64,000 nucleotides of DNA. Source: Anomalospiza imberbis. Lineage: Eukaryota; Chordata; Aves; Passeriformes; Viduidae. Of this stretch, positions 23,840 to 34,789 are shown piece after piece (position 1 is the stretch's first letter; every line of letters begins with the position of its first letter). The position numbers and the translations under genes were made by a program. The stretch lies in contig NC_089720.1 in NCBI RefSeq assembly GCF_031753505.1, positions 7,618,173 to 7,682,172 of the forward strand. The letters are read 5' to 3'. The notes below the pieces were generated by a model, which was not told the DNA's origin, made no database searches, and saw nothing but the letters and a program-made list of their open reading frames with translations.

Positions 23840-25551
23840 CTACTGCTCCAGTGCACTCCTGCGGAGTGTCAGTTGTGGCTTCCCATCCTTCTCCTCCAGC
23901 TGAGCCGTCCAAATCTCAGGGGCCTCAGAGACCTTGACCGGAGTGTGATGGGTCCACCCGTGTTCAGCTTTCTTGACGACTGTTTCTGTGGTCAGTAACA
24001 CTTGCAAAGGTCCTCGCCATTTCACCATCAGGGGTGCTTCTTTCCACTCCTTAACTAGAACCCAATTGCCTGGCTGGATGTTGTGAACAGCAAAGTCCAA
24101 AGGCAGGGGCTGTGCCAGCTGAGCTTCCTGTCGAAAAGATTTCACAAGAGACAGTATCCTGGCCACATATTGTTTCAAATATACATCACTTATATCTACC
24201 CCCCCACTAGGCTGAGAATTACAAGGGTAAGGAATTCCAAACATCAATTCAAAGGGAGATAATAGAATATCTCCCATGGGTCTGGCCCTTATTGTTGCCA
24301 AAGCCAGTGGCAAGAGCCACACCCATGGCATTTTAGTTTCTATCACCAGCTTCAGGAGGTGTTTCTTCATTTTTCCATTCATCCTTTCAACCCTGCCCGA
24401 ACTCTGGTGGTGCCAGGTGGTATGGAGATTTTATTGTATCCCTAAGGCAATCATAACTCTTTGATGAATTTTTCCTGTAAAATGAGTTCCCCTATCTGAG
24501 TCTATTGCTTCCACAATCCCATATCTTGGAATTATTTGTTCCAAAAATGCTTTAATAACTGATCCTGTACTTTCTGATATTACCAGAAGATATTTAAATC
24601 TTGCCACTCAGGGCATTTCAGTAAAATCCATCTGGCATCTCTGGAAGGTGAATCGATCGGGTCTTATGCCTTTACTAATGTTCAGCTCGTTTATTAACTA
24701 AAGAACAGCTGGGCAAGGGTCTGAACGGAGCTCGCCCCCGTTGTTGTTGTAGCTCTTCCAGGTGGCGTGGCCGCAAGGAAGGAGGCATGCAGGGTCTGTC
24801 ACTGACATCCAGAGAGTCTGTTACTTGAGTCCAGAACAACAGCTGTCCCCGCTCCTTCCCTGGTGGCAGCATCAGGTGTCTCTGTCTCTTCTGTCTCCAC
24901 TTACCCCAGCCCACCCCAGTCTAGTCGCTTTGAGGTTATGGTGACAGACAAAAGTTTATCACGGGTTGTTTTTCCCTCTTCCTCGGCTAGTGCATTTGTC
25001 TATCCCCCTCTACTGTGTTTAGTTTTTTATTTAGGGGTGTCTTTACCCCCCAAAAATACTCCCATGATCCCAGGGGGTTTTCTTATTTGCATGTTAGTCC
25101 CAGAATGTCAGTGTGGTGGGGGGGGAGGCAGGTTACCTTTGGGTAGTTTAGATAAAACAAACAGAGCAATTAACATTTCAATATCGGTAGCCAGCAGTCA
25201 TTCGAGTGTTGCCATGGGAACTAGGAAGGCCCTGCCCGCCTCTCTGGGGAACACCTGGAAACTTTGGTCATAACAGAAGGGACATACAGCCCCAGGCCTC
25301 CCCCCCCTGGCAAGTTTCTTTGCAACTCTGTTATTGGCTTTAGCACAAATCAAACAACCCTCAATAGCTTGCTGAGCCAGAATAAAAAGATCCACAGCAG
25401 CATATGTTTTTGAGGAAGGCTTCCGCCAGTCCTCGGGAGCCCCAATGACTCCCTTAGTGAAGTTGTTTTAGCAATTGTAAGGCCAGAGCTTTTGGTATCC
25501 ACTGCTTACCATCCCTTGTAAACCAATTATCCCCTCTTTCCTCTGCCCCAG
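23840..25551 (-). pseudogene. pol: Integrase of provirus C, split by an LTR
   Basis: The C-terminal frame 23840-24382 (180 codons) carries KWRGPLQVLLTT, the gammaretroviral integrase SH3-like signature, and a tail of about 50 residues. The catalytic core at 24390-24670 shows DSDRGTHF and QSSGRVER around the second Asp and Glu. The N-terminal zinc motif CLICAKANN lies at 25300-25395, with the His pair just upstream at about 25450. An insert (24672-25295) separates zinc domain and core. Stops are scattered throughout. Confidence 0.7.
24672..25295 (-). mobile_element. LTR-like insert in integrase of C
   Basis: This block of about 624 bp is flanked by GCCT (24668-24671 and 25296-25299). Skipping it rejoins the integrase zinc domain to the core. 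AATAAAC lies on the minus strand near 24690. The extreme bases do not form clean TG...CA ends; inner TG/CA ends at 24679 and 25294 are possible. I call it a solo LTR on length, the poly(A) signal and the short repeat. Confidence 0.6.
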
Positions 25552-26196
25552 TGTCTTGGTTCAGGGCAAAATTGGGAGAGTACCCCTAAAGGGGTTCCTC
25601 TAGAAAGCAGATTAAATTGGCCCCTCCCCCCTAACTGGTTTGGGAATAAAGTATTTCCTTGGAGAAAAGTGGAAAAAACTGTTTATTAAACAAGAAAACC
25701 TAAAAAATATTAAACAATAAAAACTTCTTGCCACTCCAAAAGAGGGACAAACTCAGAAAAATCTTCCCCCCCCCCAAGGCTGCAGCTCGGCGCACTCAGT
25801 CTCTTATCAGTCCCTCTGGCGCTGGAAATGCCGTGGCCCAGGCCCGGCCCGCTGGGCCACAGGTGTGAGCTGCCGGTGCTCTTCTTGGTGGTCAGTCCAG
25901 AGCAGGTTTGAGCAGGTCCAAAGAAAAGGAAAAGCCACAGTCCAGGGAGCTTCTTTGCCTCAGCTAGCTAAAACTAACTAAAAAGCAAAGGAGAGCTCTG
26001 TCTCGCTGTCTGTCCACAGACAACACAGTCCAGGAGAAGGAATGTGGAGGAGTGAGTGCAGTTTCTGGAAACAAACTCCGTGCTTCTTCTCCCCCCCTTC
26101 ACTCCTGGAACAAGTCTTAAAGGTGCAAAACTTATTATTCAGCATAAACAGGACAGACGATTGGGGATAAAAGCATCATACAATCAACCTAGGACA
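25552..26196. mobile_element. Solo LTR between RNase H and integrase of C
   Basis: The 645-bp insert starts TGTCTTGGTTC and ends CTAGGACA. Flanks are CCCAG on the left and CCCAC on the right, a 5-bp duplication with one mismatch. It splits the RNase H-integrase linker of provirus C. AATAAA-like signals occur on both strands (25650 plus, 25680 minus), so orientation is left open. Confidence 0.7.
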
Positions 26197-27319
26197 CCCA
26201 CTCTTTTTAATTATCTCAAGTTCCTCTGGTGGAAAAGACAGTTTCTCTGGCAGCAGTGCAGTTACTGGGAGCAAAGGGAGGATCTTAGAGATTTTTGGCA
26301 ACAATACAGATTTCTGAGCTTCTTCATCAGCCAGTCGGTTTCTTATTACCTCCTCTGAGCACCCAACCTGGTGCCCTTTGATGTGTATTATTGCTAACTT
26401 TTTTTGTAAGTTCACCACCTCCAATAAGCGAGAGATTAAGCTCTCATGAGCTAACATCTTTCCCTTGCAGGTTAATAAACCTCTTTCTTCCCATAATTTC
26501 CCAAATGCATGTATCACCCCATATGCATACTTAGAATCAGTAAAAACATTCACTGTTTTGTCCCGATATAATTCACAGGCTCTCACAGGGGCATACAGCT
26601 CTGCTGTCTGAGCTGACCAGGTGGGTGGTAACGTCCCCCCTTCCTTTAATTGCTTTCCATTCACAATAGAGTATCCTGCAAATCGTTTCCCTTCTATCAC
26701 CCTCGAAGAACCATCAATAAACACATTTTCTCCCTCAGCAAATCTTCCCTAGCCTATGTTTGGAGATCAATCACCTGAATACAGTCAGGGGTTTCTTTCT
26801 GGCCCCTCTCACCAGGGCCATTCAAACAGGAGGCTGGGTTGAACCCTTCCCTGCTTTTAAATTCGAGCGCTGGTCATCCACTTAGAGGCTCTTTCAGTTA
26901 ACAAAGCTTTAATGTGATGTGAAACTTTACCAATCAGATACCCTCACCTCATCAGCTTTTGGGCCTCAGCCACCATCAGGGCCGTGGCTGCACAGTTCTG
27001 CGGACAATGATGCCTGCCTCTGGCCACCGGGTCTAACAATTTTGAAAAATAAGCAACAGGCCGCCTTGTTCTTCCTTCTCTTGCACCAAAATTCCTTTAG
27101 CATGGCCCTGTTTAACATAGTTCAAATTCCTTTTCTGAGTCTGGAAGAGCTAAGACTGGGGTCTTAGCCAATTTGTCTTTTAATTTTTTAAAGCCTTGCT
27201 CTCCTTCTGGTGTCCATACCGCGACATTAGGACTATCTTGGGTTAAAAAGTCATGAAATAGAGATTTTTGGAGTTCACTTGAGTTAACAAAATGAATTAA
27301 GCATTTAAATTTTAGCTTG
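26197..27319 (-). pseudogene. pol: RNase H and connection domain of provirus C
   Basis: The frame 26176-26724 encodes RNase H: FIDGSSRVIEGKRFAGYSI with the first active-site Asp, AELYAPVRACE with the Glu, and VFTDSKYAYGVIH with the third. The part 26750-27290 is the RT connection region (WTPEGEQGFKKLK, VAYFSKLLDPVARG) with stops. An LTR-like block (27320-27887) separates it from the RT palm. The order and content match gammaretroviral Pol. Confidence 0.7.
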
Positions 27320-27887
27320 TGTTGAATTTTAACCTATTTACTTAAGAAACCTCTGCCATGGTACAAAGGGCATAGGAAAATGCAAATTTCTGAAGCTTCT
27401 TGCATAAAGAACAAAACCAGAGGAGACCAAAGATGCAAAGAACCCAGATAAAGGGGCTCCTCTGTCTCCAAGCTTATCAAGACTGACTGACAGACGCACT
27501 CAGATAAGCACCAAAGGACGAAAAGCACACACACAAAGGAGAAAAGTTCAAAAGTTCAATCATGAGGAAGACCACAATCTTCAGCCTCAGAGACCACCAG
27601 AGACCATCCGCGCGACCACCACAGCAAACCACGCATGCCCAGAAGGGCGTGGACCTATTTAGCATGAGAGGCGAGGACAGGCGGGGGGGGCCAGGGGTTG
27701 AATATGCATGGAAAGGTTGTGTAATGTATTGCATATGGAACACCTTTGTGAATAAAGATGTGGGTCAGACCAAGGCTTGGGGCACAAGCTTTTGGAGAGC
27801 TAGCTCACTTGTGCTGGGCGCTGACATACATACCCACTTCATAACTACATCAGGTTGTGGAGTCTGTTTATTCCACGTATTGCTTCA
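27320..27887 (+). mobile_element. LTR-like insert in RT of C
   Basis: This block of about 568 bp interrupts RT of provirus C between palm and connection. It begins TGTTGAATTTT and ends TTGCTTCA. GTGAATAAAG near 27752 is a plus-strand poly(A) signal about 135 bp from the right end. I found no clean target duplication, so the boundaries are approximate. Confidence 0.55.
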
Positions 27888-28726
27888 GTCATATAAAAGT
27901 CTGGTCACAACAGAAAAATCCTCAATCCGTGTTCGGCAGTATCCCACCAACCCTAAAACCTGCCGTAACTCCTTTTTTGTCTGGGGTAATAGTACTTGTA
28001 AAATCCTTTGTATTCTGTCTGGATCAATACACCATAACCCTCCAGTCAGAATGTGTCCCAAATATTTGACCTTTTTCTCTACCAACTGTGCCTTCTTTTC
28101 GGACACTCTAAGTCCTTTTTTAGCAAGAAAATTAAGCAGATTTACAGTACCATCCTCAACCACCTTTTCATGTTTCCCTGATAAAAGCAAATCATCCACA
28201 TACTGCAACAACCTAACTCCTGAAGGTGGAGTAAACTTTCTTAATATTTTCTGCAAAGTTTGCCCAAACAAAACCGGCGACTCAGTATATCCCTGCAGAA
28301 GAACTGCCCATGTCAACTGTTGCTTTACCATTTTTCCTCCTTTTTCCTATTTTCACTCAAAGGCAAAATACTGTTTACTATCTTCTGTAATTGGACACCC
28401 CCAGAAAGCATCCTTCAAATCCAGTACTGAATAATACTGATGTGAAGAAAGGATCTGATTCAGGATGGTATAGGGATCTGGAACTGTGGGATGCCTTGGT
28501 TTGACAATTTCATTTATTATTCTTAAGTCCTGCACCATTCTGTAGGTTCCATCTGGATTCTTGACCAGCAGGATAGGGGTGTTATAGGGAGACATACATG
28601 GCTCCAAGAGACCTGCCTTTAGCAGGGACTCAATGACAGGCTGTAACCCCTTCTTTCCCTCCCTTGAAAGAGGGTATTGCTTTTTAGACACCACTTGTCC
28701 TGGTTGTTTCAAAGTAATTTGGAGAG
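27888..28726 (-). pseudogene. pol: Reverse transcriptase of provirus C
   Basis: Two nearly adjoining frames (28353-28712 and 27888-28331) give the fingers and palm. Visible motifs are LLVKNPDGTYRMVQDLR, YYSVLDLKDAFWG and the active site QYVDDLLLSG, all gammaretroviral. The frames are broken by a stop or frameshift near 28340. The catalytic Asp pair is intact. Confidence 0.75.
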
Positions 28727-29811
28727 GCTATATGTCTAGTTTTCCATATTTCCCTGGGCCTGCCCACACTTCCGGATTTATTTCAGCATAAGCCTTCTCA
28801 GACATTTTGCACAAAGATATCACCATGTTGGACTCTGTGTCATTTTTTACAATACTAATTTGCTTTCCCACTTTAGCCATCAAATCCCTTCCCAGTAAAT
28901 TACAATCACAATTAGGAGCTGTGAAAAAGGTCAATCACTTGTTTTAAAATTTTTAAAGTTTAATAGTAATAAAATGGTTATAAAAATAGAGTAATAAGAA
29001 TTTGGACAATCAGAGTTAGGACAATAAAGGACAATAAAAAACAAAGAATTACGGACACCCGGATGCTTTGCTCAAGCAAGCATGTCCGCGAACAAAGGAA
29101 TAACCCTTAAAAGCCATAGCCTGTTGCATATTCATATATCTCACACATTATGCATAAATTCTTTTCAAACAAAGGGTGTTCTCTGGTTATTGTCAACTTC
29201 TTCCCCTTAATCCTGGTGGCTCCTTAAAGGTGGAGAGGAGGTGGAAGGATGTTTGTCTTTTCCGATAAGGAAGCAGTAACTCTTTAGGTGTCTTTTTGCT
29301 GTTATCTCTGTGCAAAGAATTTCTTGATTATCTCATCCCTTTCTTGAGCTAGTTTAAAAAATATCTTACATCGCATAGTTTCTATTTTAACATTATATTA
29401 TAACCTAAAACTATATTTAACACACTACTTAAAAAAAGGATTAATACAGTACTAAAAATAACTTTCCAACATAACACATGTAGTATTCAATTTAATATTT
29501 GCAAAGAGCCAATCATTTAATATGCATTTTTCACAGGAACAAACAGGAATTAATGCATTTCAAACCTGTCTCCCACATCTATTAAAAGGGGTTGAATAAA
29601 ATGCACTCGTTCATCCTTACCACTCACTCCTTGAATAACCAATGATCTTTTTGACAATTTCCCCCCCCCCCTTAGGTATAAAATTCAAGGTGAATCGAGA
29701 GGCACCTGTGTCTACCAGAAAACACACCTCCTCTTGATCCGGACCCACCTTAACAGCTATTAAGGGCACCAGAGTGGTGGGTCCTTGATATAAAGGGAGC
29801 CCTTGACAGCC
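28727..29811 (-). pseudogene. pro: Protease of provirus C, split by a solo LTR
   Basis: The C-terminal half (28728-28919) has CDCNLLGRDL, the retropepsin G-R-D motif. The N-terminal half lies at 29536-29811 and contains the region where the DTG would be (about 29700-29740, VDTGASRFT-like on the minus strand). The solo LTR at 28920-29535 lies between the two. Skipping it and one 5-bp target copy gives a continuous frame through VPNCDCNLL, matching the equivalent site in element D (VPEADNNLL). Confidence 0.65.
28920..29535 (-). mobile_element. Solo LTR, TGTGAAAAA family, copy 3
   Basis: This 616-bp LTR has the same inverted ends (TGTGAAAAAGG and TTTTTCACA) as copies 1 and 2. GGAGC (28915-28919) and GGAAC (29536-29540) flank it, a 5-bp duplication with one mismatch. 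It lies in the protease of provirus C. Internally it lacks an approximately 45-bp block around 9150-9180 that copy 2 has. Confidence 0.75.
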
Positions 29812-30290
29812 CTAACAATCCATTTCCATTATCCTCTGGACTTCCTCCTCCTCCTGAGGGTCCAGCTCCCTTTTCCAATGCTCTTCTGCCCGGCAGATGG
29901 CGCACTGGTTTCTCCCCAACCGCTGTTTGGGTTGGCTTTCCCCGGCCGAGGAGGGAATGCATCTGCCACTTCTTTGTGGCCGACCCCGTCCCCTGTGTCC
30001 CGGGGGACCCCTTGGACCCTGTGGTTTATTTCTCCAGGGCTGCAAAAATTCTGCCGTCATCTTTGCCTTAGCTTTAACCTTTTCCTCATCTCTTCTTACA
30101 TATATCTGCTGTGTTTTTCTAACCAATTCCTACAGAGGCTTATTTTGCCACTCTTCATATTTCTGTACTCTTTTCCTTATATCAGGCCAGGCCTTAGTAA
30201 CAAATTGTACCTTCAGCAATGTGTCAAAGGCTGGCCCCTCAGGATCCATTCCCTCATGCTTTCACAAGGCATCCCTAATCCTTTCCAACC
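29812..30290 (-). pseudogene. gag: Gag CA end and NC of provirus C
   Basis: The frame 29812-30126 encodes the capsid end (QQIYVRRDEEKVKAKAK) and a nucleocapsid with a zinc knuckle whose last Cys is replaced (CAICRAEEHWKRELD). The upstream 30130-30290 gives the major homology region with two stops. At 30290 the frame meets the target duplication of provirus L1. The remaining Gag of C lies on the other side of L1 at 44081 onward, and the codons join in frame across the gap. Confidence 0.7.
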
Positions 30291-30296
30291 AATGAG
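30291..30296. repeat. Target duplication of L1, left copy
   Basis: AATGAG here is repeated at 44081-44086, directly outside the two LTRs of L1. It marks a 6-bp staggered integration into the gag of provirus C. Confidence 0.9.
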
Positions 30297-30689
30297 TGTT
30301 GTAGATGTCGGCAAACCCAATGGGAAGTATGATGATGTCTGACTTATTTCAGAAGGAGGAATGATTTATTATAATTATGCTATGATACATTAATATACTA
30401 TATAAAAGAGGATACTAAAAACTACATGCTACTCTCTCTAACTATCATATCTAACTCCCGCACAACTCGTGACCCTGTTCTCCAGAGTCCAGACACAGGT
30501 GGATCTGATTGGCCATCAGGCCCAAACAATCCACCGTGTTCCAACCAGGCATTTGCTCTAGGTAAACAATTCTCCAAACACATTCCACAAGAGAAAAACA
30601 AGGAGCAGGAATAGAAATTGTTTTCTCTTTCACTTCTCTCTATGCACCTTTATAAAAATCCTGAGAGAGAGAGAAATGTGCTTGCCACA
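30297..30689 (-). repeat. 3' LTR of L1
   Basis: The block starts TGTTGTAGATG and ends GCTTGCCACA. AATAAA lies on the minus strand at 30365-30370, downstream of an AT-rich TATA region near 30400. It pairs with 43684-44080. Confidence 0.9.
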
Positions 30690-31431
30690 TATCACCGTTT
30701 TAGTATAAATTTAGAAAAAATTAAAAAAAAAAACAACTGCATCTGCAAGTCTTCTGCAGGACCCTGCAAAAGAGAGCAAACACATCTCAAGAGGTCCCCT
30801 TACCAATTTGCTAGCTATCAATCAAAAGCCAAATCAAATACTGATGTGGAATGTTCAGAGATCCTTTACCTGCCAACCATCTATCAAATCTCTAAAACAA
30901 AGCTTACAATACAAAAACCCAAACAACAAGGAAAAGAATGCTCAAAGTTCAAACAGCTGATTCTCAAGAGAAGGTGTCCATTGTCTGGAAACATTTATCT
31001 TGGCATCCTCAAAAGTCCTTCTCATTGCTGAAACAGAGAACTGCTGAATCCTGAAACAAAACAACTGAAGAAAGTCCAAATAACCACTAAAAAACCCATA
31101 AAGAAAAACCAAATGCGACATCATATAATTATCAAACACCAAAACACTGAATGTCATCCCAGAGACTTCAACAACCGATAAAACCAACTCTGGGCTGATC
31201 ATCAACCATGCAAACATACCTTTCTTGTGCAAAAACCCATCACCAAATTAAAAAGAAAAAAACCTGAAAAATCTCTGAAATGCCATGGCCAAAACGCTTA
31301 AATCGACCACTTTTTTCTTGTTCTCATGTCTTGTCAACCACCTCTATTTAATTAATCTTAAATCTAACTTCAATGATTTTCTTTTTTTTTTCCGAACTCT
31401 TGGGATCAGAATGCCCAGCAAGTAGCAGGCT
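30690..31431 (-). other. 3' noncoding tail of L1
   Basis: The sequence is A-rich on the plus strand and has no convincing gene. A 96-codon minus frame (30942-31232) is hydrophobic in parts but matches no domain I know. Bases 31030-31200 resemble 6170-6350 in element G. The polypurine tract expected next to the LTR is not obvious. Confidence 0.5.
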
Positions 31432-31882
31432 TTAAGACCCTGCGCAGGTGGTGGCCCCGGTCCATGCGGGTGGAGCCAAGATCCCAAACCCGGCCGTGGG
31501 GGGCGCGGGGCCCTCCGCCTGGGGGGCTGGACCAATGGGCCCCAGCCCGGCCCGGCGAGGAGAGCATGACACAAGAACTGCCCCAGGGCTCAGCAGAGGT
31601 GTTTTCCCCAGAGAAATGTTGATTCTCAGGACTTGCGGCACGGCTGGGCTGGCATGGCTGGGCTGGCACGCAGCTCTCTGACCCCTGGCAGCAGCACCCC
31701 CACGCTCTCCGGGCACAAGACCAGCGGCAGCATTCCCAGAACTCATCCCCCCTGCCCCCCAAACGGGAGCGGGAGGGACGAGGGGCCTCGAGCTACCGCG
31801 GGAATCCCCCACCCAAGCAAGAATTGGACCAAGAAAAACTCTGTTCCCCAGAAAGGCACTAAACTTCATAACTTCCACTTTC
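31432..31882 (-). pseudogene. Downstream part of the L1 ORF, left of provirus Y
   Basis: This G+C-rich minus-strand frame runs to a stop at 31432. It is the continuation of the ORF at 41663-42591: the codon phase on the two sides of provirus Y agrees when Y and one GCGG copy are skipped. The translation (for example FSAFLGNRVFLGPILAWVG) does not resemble a capsid, and the last 100 residues are low-complexity Gly/Pro/Ala. It may already have been out of frame with the original gag. Confidence 0.5.
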
Positions 31883-31886
31883 GCGG
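31883..31886. repeat. Target duplication of Y, left copy
   Basis: GCGG is present here and at 41663-41666, directly outside the LTRs of provirus Y. A 4-bp duplication is typical of gammaretroviral integrase. Confidence 0.85.
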
Positions 31887-32539
31887 TGACACGCGGAGCC
31901 AGACTCTAAAACTCAAAGACAGAGTGAGTTTTAAAGTAGGTATGTTTATTCGGCCGGACGCATGTGGGACATTTCCCCAAATACATGCATGCCCCTTGCT
32001 TACACACGTGTTCTTTTATCCCCTGGAGTGTTACATATGCATTAAGTTTCTTCATGGGTCATTTCCTGGCTCCCCTCCCTCTCCGCTCTGTATGTTAATC
32101 AGCTTGTCGGTCCTCTGCGCCTGCGCAGCTGTCTCTGGTGGTCGTCCCAGGCTTCGGGGGTCGTAAAAGGGATGAAGTAAGAATGGTCTTCTTCAGGCTG
32201 ACTTTTCGACCCCACTGCTTTGCACATGCCCATTGATTCCTTGGCCACGGTCCAAGCCAGGGGTCAGGATCCATCTGTTTCCAGAACATAAGGAGCCCCA
32301 TTTTTCAGTTGTCTTTACACCCTGTATCCTGTTTTTCATATACATTCTTCCTCCTTATCAGGTCTCTCCTTGCTGCTCTGCACGTAGTCTCTTCCTTTCC
32401 CATAGGCCAGGATACGGTATATTCTCACGTAACCTAAGGATGTGGCCCTAAGCAATATCCATTATTTTATATGCCTATTACTATTCAATACCTTCTAATT
32501 TCTATGATTAATATCTTCTAGTTCTAACCCCATGTTTCA
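31887..32539 (-). repeat. 3' LTR of provirus Y
   Basis: The 653-bp LTR starts TGACACGCGG and ends CATGTTTCA on the plus strand. On the minus strand GATAAAAG (32013-32020) precedes AATAAA (31945-31950). It pairs with 41010-41662 with three visible differences. Confidence 0.95.
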
Positions 32540-32552
32540 GTCCCCCCTTTTC
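32540..32552 (-). promoter_or_regulatory. Polypurine tract of provirus Y
   Basis: The minus strand reads GAAAAGGGGGGAC directly before the TGAAAC start of the 3' LTR. This is the expected primer site for plus-strand DNA synthesis. Confidence 0.8.
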
Positions 32553-32575
32553 AGCAAAATAGTAAATTCTTTTAC

Positions 32576-34712
32576 TTAGTACAAGCTCCAATCTCTACGA
32601 TATGTGTCTCCCAATGCTTTACCATGTATCTGGGATAAAGAGGTTAGTATTGTTATTCGTTGTAACAATTTGCAATTCCAAATGAGTATCACAAAGGATA
32701 GTGTTAAACTTATACCTACTAATATTAGTAAAACAATAATGGGGTGACATAATGTATTTAGGATTCCAGTTGCAGTGGGCGACCATCCAAAAAGTGAATC
32801 CCACCAACTGTGACTTGCATCCTGTTTCACTCTTTGCAGAACCTTGTTTATTTCTTTTATGTCATGATGGACAGTAATTAAGGTTTTCTCCCCAGTTTTT
32901 TTGAATATTCTTTAGAATTTTGACAAGGTCCTGATGTTTGATTAATTGTCTAACTAAAGTGAGGTCCATTCCAATAGGCGTGGGTGACAACCTGTGGTAC
33001 ATCTTATTGTTGGCATTAATTAGCTGATGAGACACAACTGGTGCCAAATACAGAAAGTCACACCCTGAAATCCTAACAAAGTTACAAATACAAAAGTTAA
33101 GATAATTCTTACCGAGCAAAGTTACATTACCCTTATCTATTTCTATAAAAGTACACGCAGTTCTCAAACATACGCAACCTTGACCAATATATACAAGTAC
33201 AGTCCTTTGACTCGTATCCGGATGAATCTCAAAGTGACAAACACCTTGTTCAGTATCAAGACATATATCTTGAGCATCGATTGTGTTACTCTCACAAATG
33301 AACCCCTGTTGTTCCTGGGTAACGCAAGATTCTAGATTCACAGTTTGCCATTTTTCACCCACTCTCCGTGCCCGTGCCCTGTGCTCTGAAGGGTAGAGCA
33401 CTGACTGCTCATGATTCAGTCCCAGTGCTATAATAGGATGAATAACATAAACTATGGCATTGCGTATGGTGAGCACAAAGGCAGTAACTACGTTGTCAGT
33501 CGAGTCATAGGTAAAGTTTACCAAAGTCCACCAAGACTGAAATTTCTTCTCAAAATCCATAGCACTGTCCCACACGGCCTTTCGAATCTCAATTGGAAAG
33601 GCTCCTTCGCTTCCTTCCCTTATAATTGAGGCAGCTGTTGATTGCAACCATAATTGTGCCTGTATACAGCTAAAGGCCAGAGACACATTATCCTGAACCA
33701 CAGCAAGTGCATCTATGATTGACCCATGGTCTTGGTCCTCTGCCTTTTTCAACTTTGGCAGTATTCTCGAGACCTGCCACTGACTGGTTCCCAATGCTAA
33801 CAAAGATGACTGTAAAGGTTGTTTTAATTTAGTTAAATCACTTGTTGCAGTGGCTAATTTGTTCATTAATATTTCAGAATCAATTCCGTTTAGGACTCCC
33901 AGCCCTGTCCCTAATATTCCAGTCAGATCTCTTTGCATTCTGCCTCCAGTATATGCTTGTTTCTGCAGCCAGGTCATCCAACCCTCAAAGGATGTTTCTA
34001 AAAAGGGAGAGCAGGCTGGTTGAATTTCAGAGATGTTAGTTTGCATTAGTAATTCAACACGCTTAAGAGACCATTCTGGGTTAAACAATAACTGCTGTTG
34101 GCCTGTATTTCTTATTACATATGGGCCGATTTTGTAAATTTCAGGTCCAGGCCCAAGAGGCGTGATTTGGGTTTGGGCTGGGGTCATGGGCTCAGTTGTG
34201 GCATTTAATTTAAACTTGAAGGAGAGCCCAATGGTATCCTGGGCCCAGAGACAAACTACCTCAACAGTCTGTATTAATGTAAAGTTACACCAACAGTCTA
34301 TTTCACTTGAACGACTACAAACCTCCCAGTTTCCGTCCATGGGAGATGTTAAAACACTAATTTGGGTTGCTCTCCTATGATCGGTTCCATTGATCATCCG
34401 ACACCCTATCCTAATTTCTTCTCCTATGGTTCCTTGAAGTGACCATATTCTTTGTCTCTGCCACTCTTGTCTTTCGTATGCTTGGTTTCTGTGCATGACT
34501 ACAGTTGATAGATTCAGACTTTTTATGTCAGAGTATTTTCCCATGGATCCAGTGTAACAAGTAAAGGCTTGGGACCAAGGCCATTCAGCATTACTCTGGC
34601 TAGAGGTGGGTTTTAGTTCTAGGATTGTGATTAGGGTTGCTAACAAAACAATTCTCCTGATTAGACCTTTGCAACCTAAATTGCTAAACACCCCCGACCA
34701 CAATATACTCAT
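32576..34712 (-). pseudogene. env: env of provirus Y, one frameshift before the membrane anchor
   Basis: The main frame (32862-34712) has 616 codons. It starts at ATG 34710-34712 with a hydrophobic signal-like segment (RRIVLLATLITILEL), then an N-glycosylated ectodomain. A Gly-rich fusion-peptide-like stretch (LTGILGTGLGVLNGID) is followed by a long helical segment. Further on come a basic RARARR, a Cys-rich region (ESCVTQEQQGFIC onward) and CVCLRTACTF. The frame then closes early. The membrane anchor (PIIVLLILVGISLTLSFVI) is in another frame at 32576-32830; a one-base change in the A7 run near 32900 would account for this. I see no C-x6-CC or C-x7-CC motif, so this is not a standard gammaretroviral TM. 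Confidence 0.75.
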
Positions 34713-34789
34713 TTTGTTCGAGTGAATTTTAGTTTCAGTTCATTATCACCCGATGTTACTTTCCAAGGGGCCTCAGGAGCTTTCTTTAC

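Noticed and set aside
27562..28434. A 290-codon plus-strand ORF
   Set aside because: It runs from an LTR-like insert into the antisense of provirus C RT. The minus-strand RT motifs (YVDD and others) explain the sequence, so it is a shadow frame.
32576..34712. A baculovirus-F or errantivirus-type envelope in Y
   Set aside because: The fusion-peptide-like segment and Cys pattern do not match what I know of those families well enough. I report the Env only as atypical.
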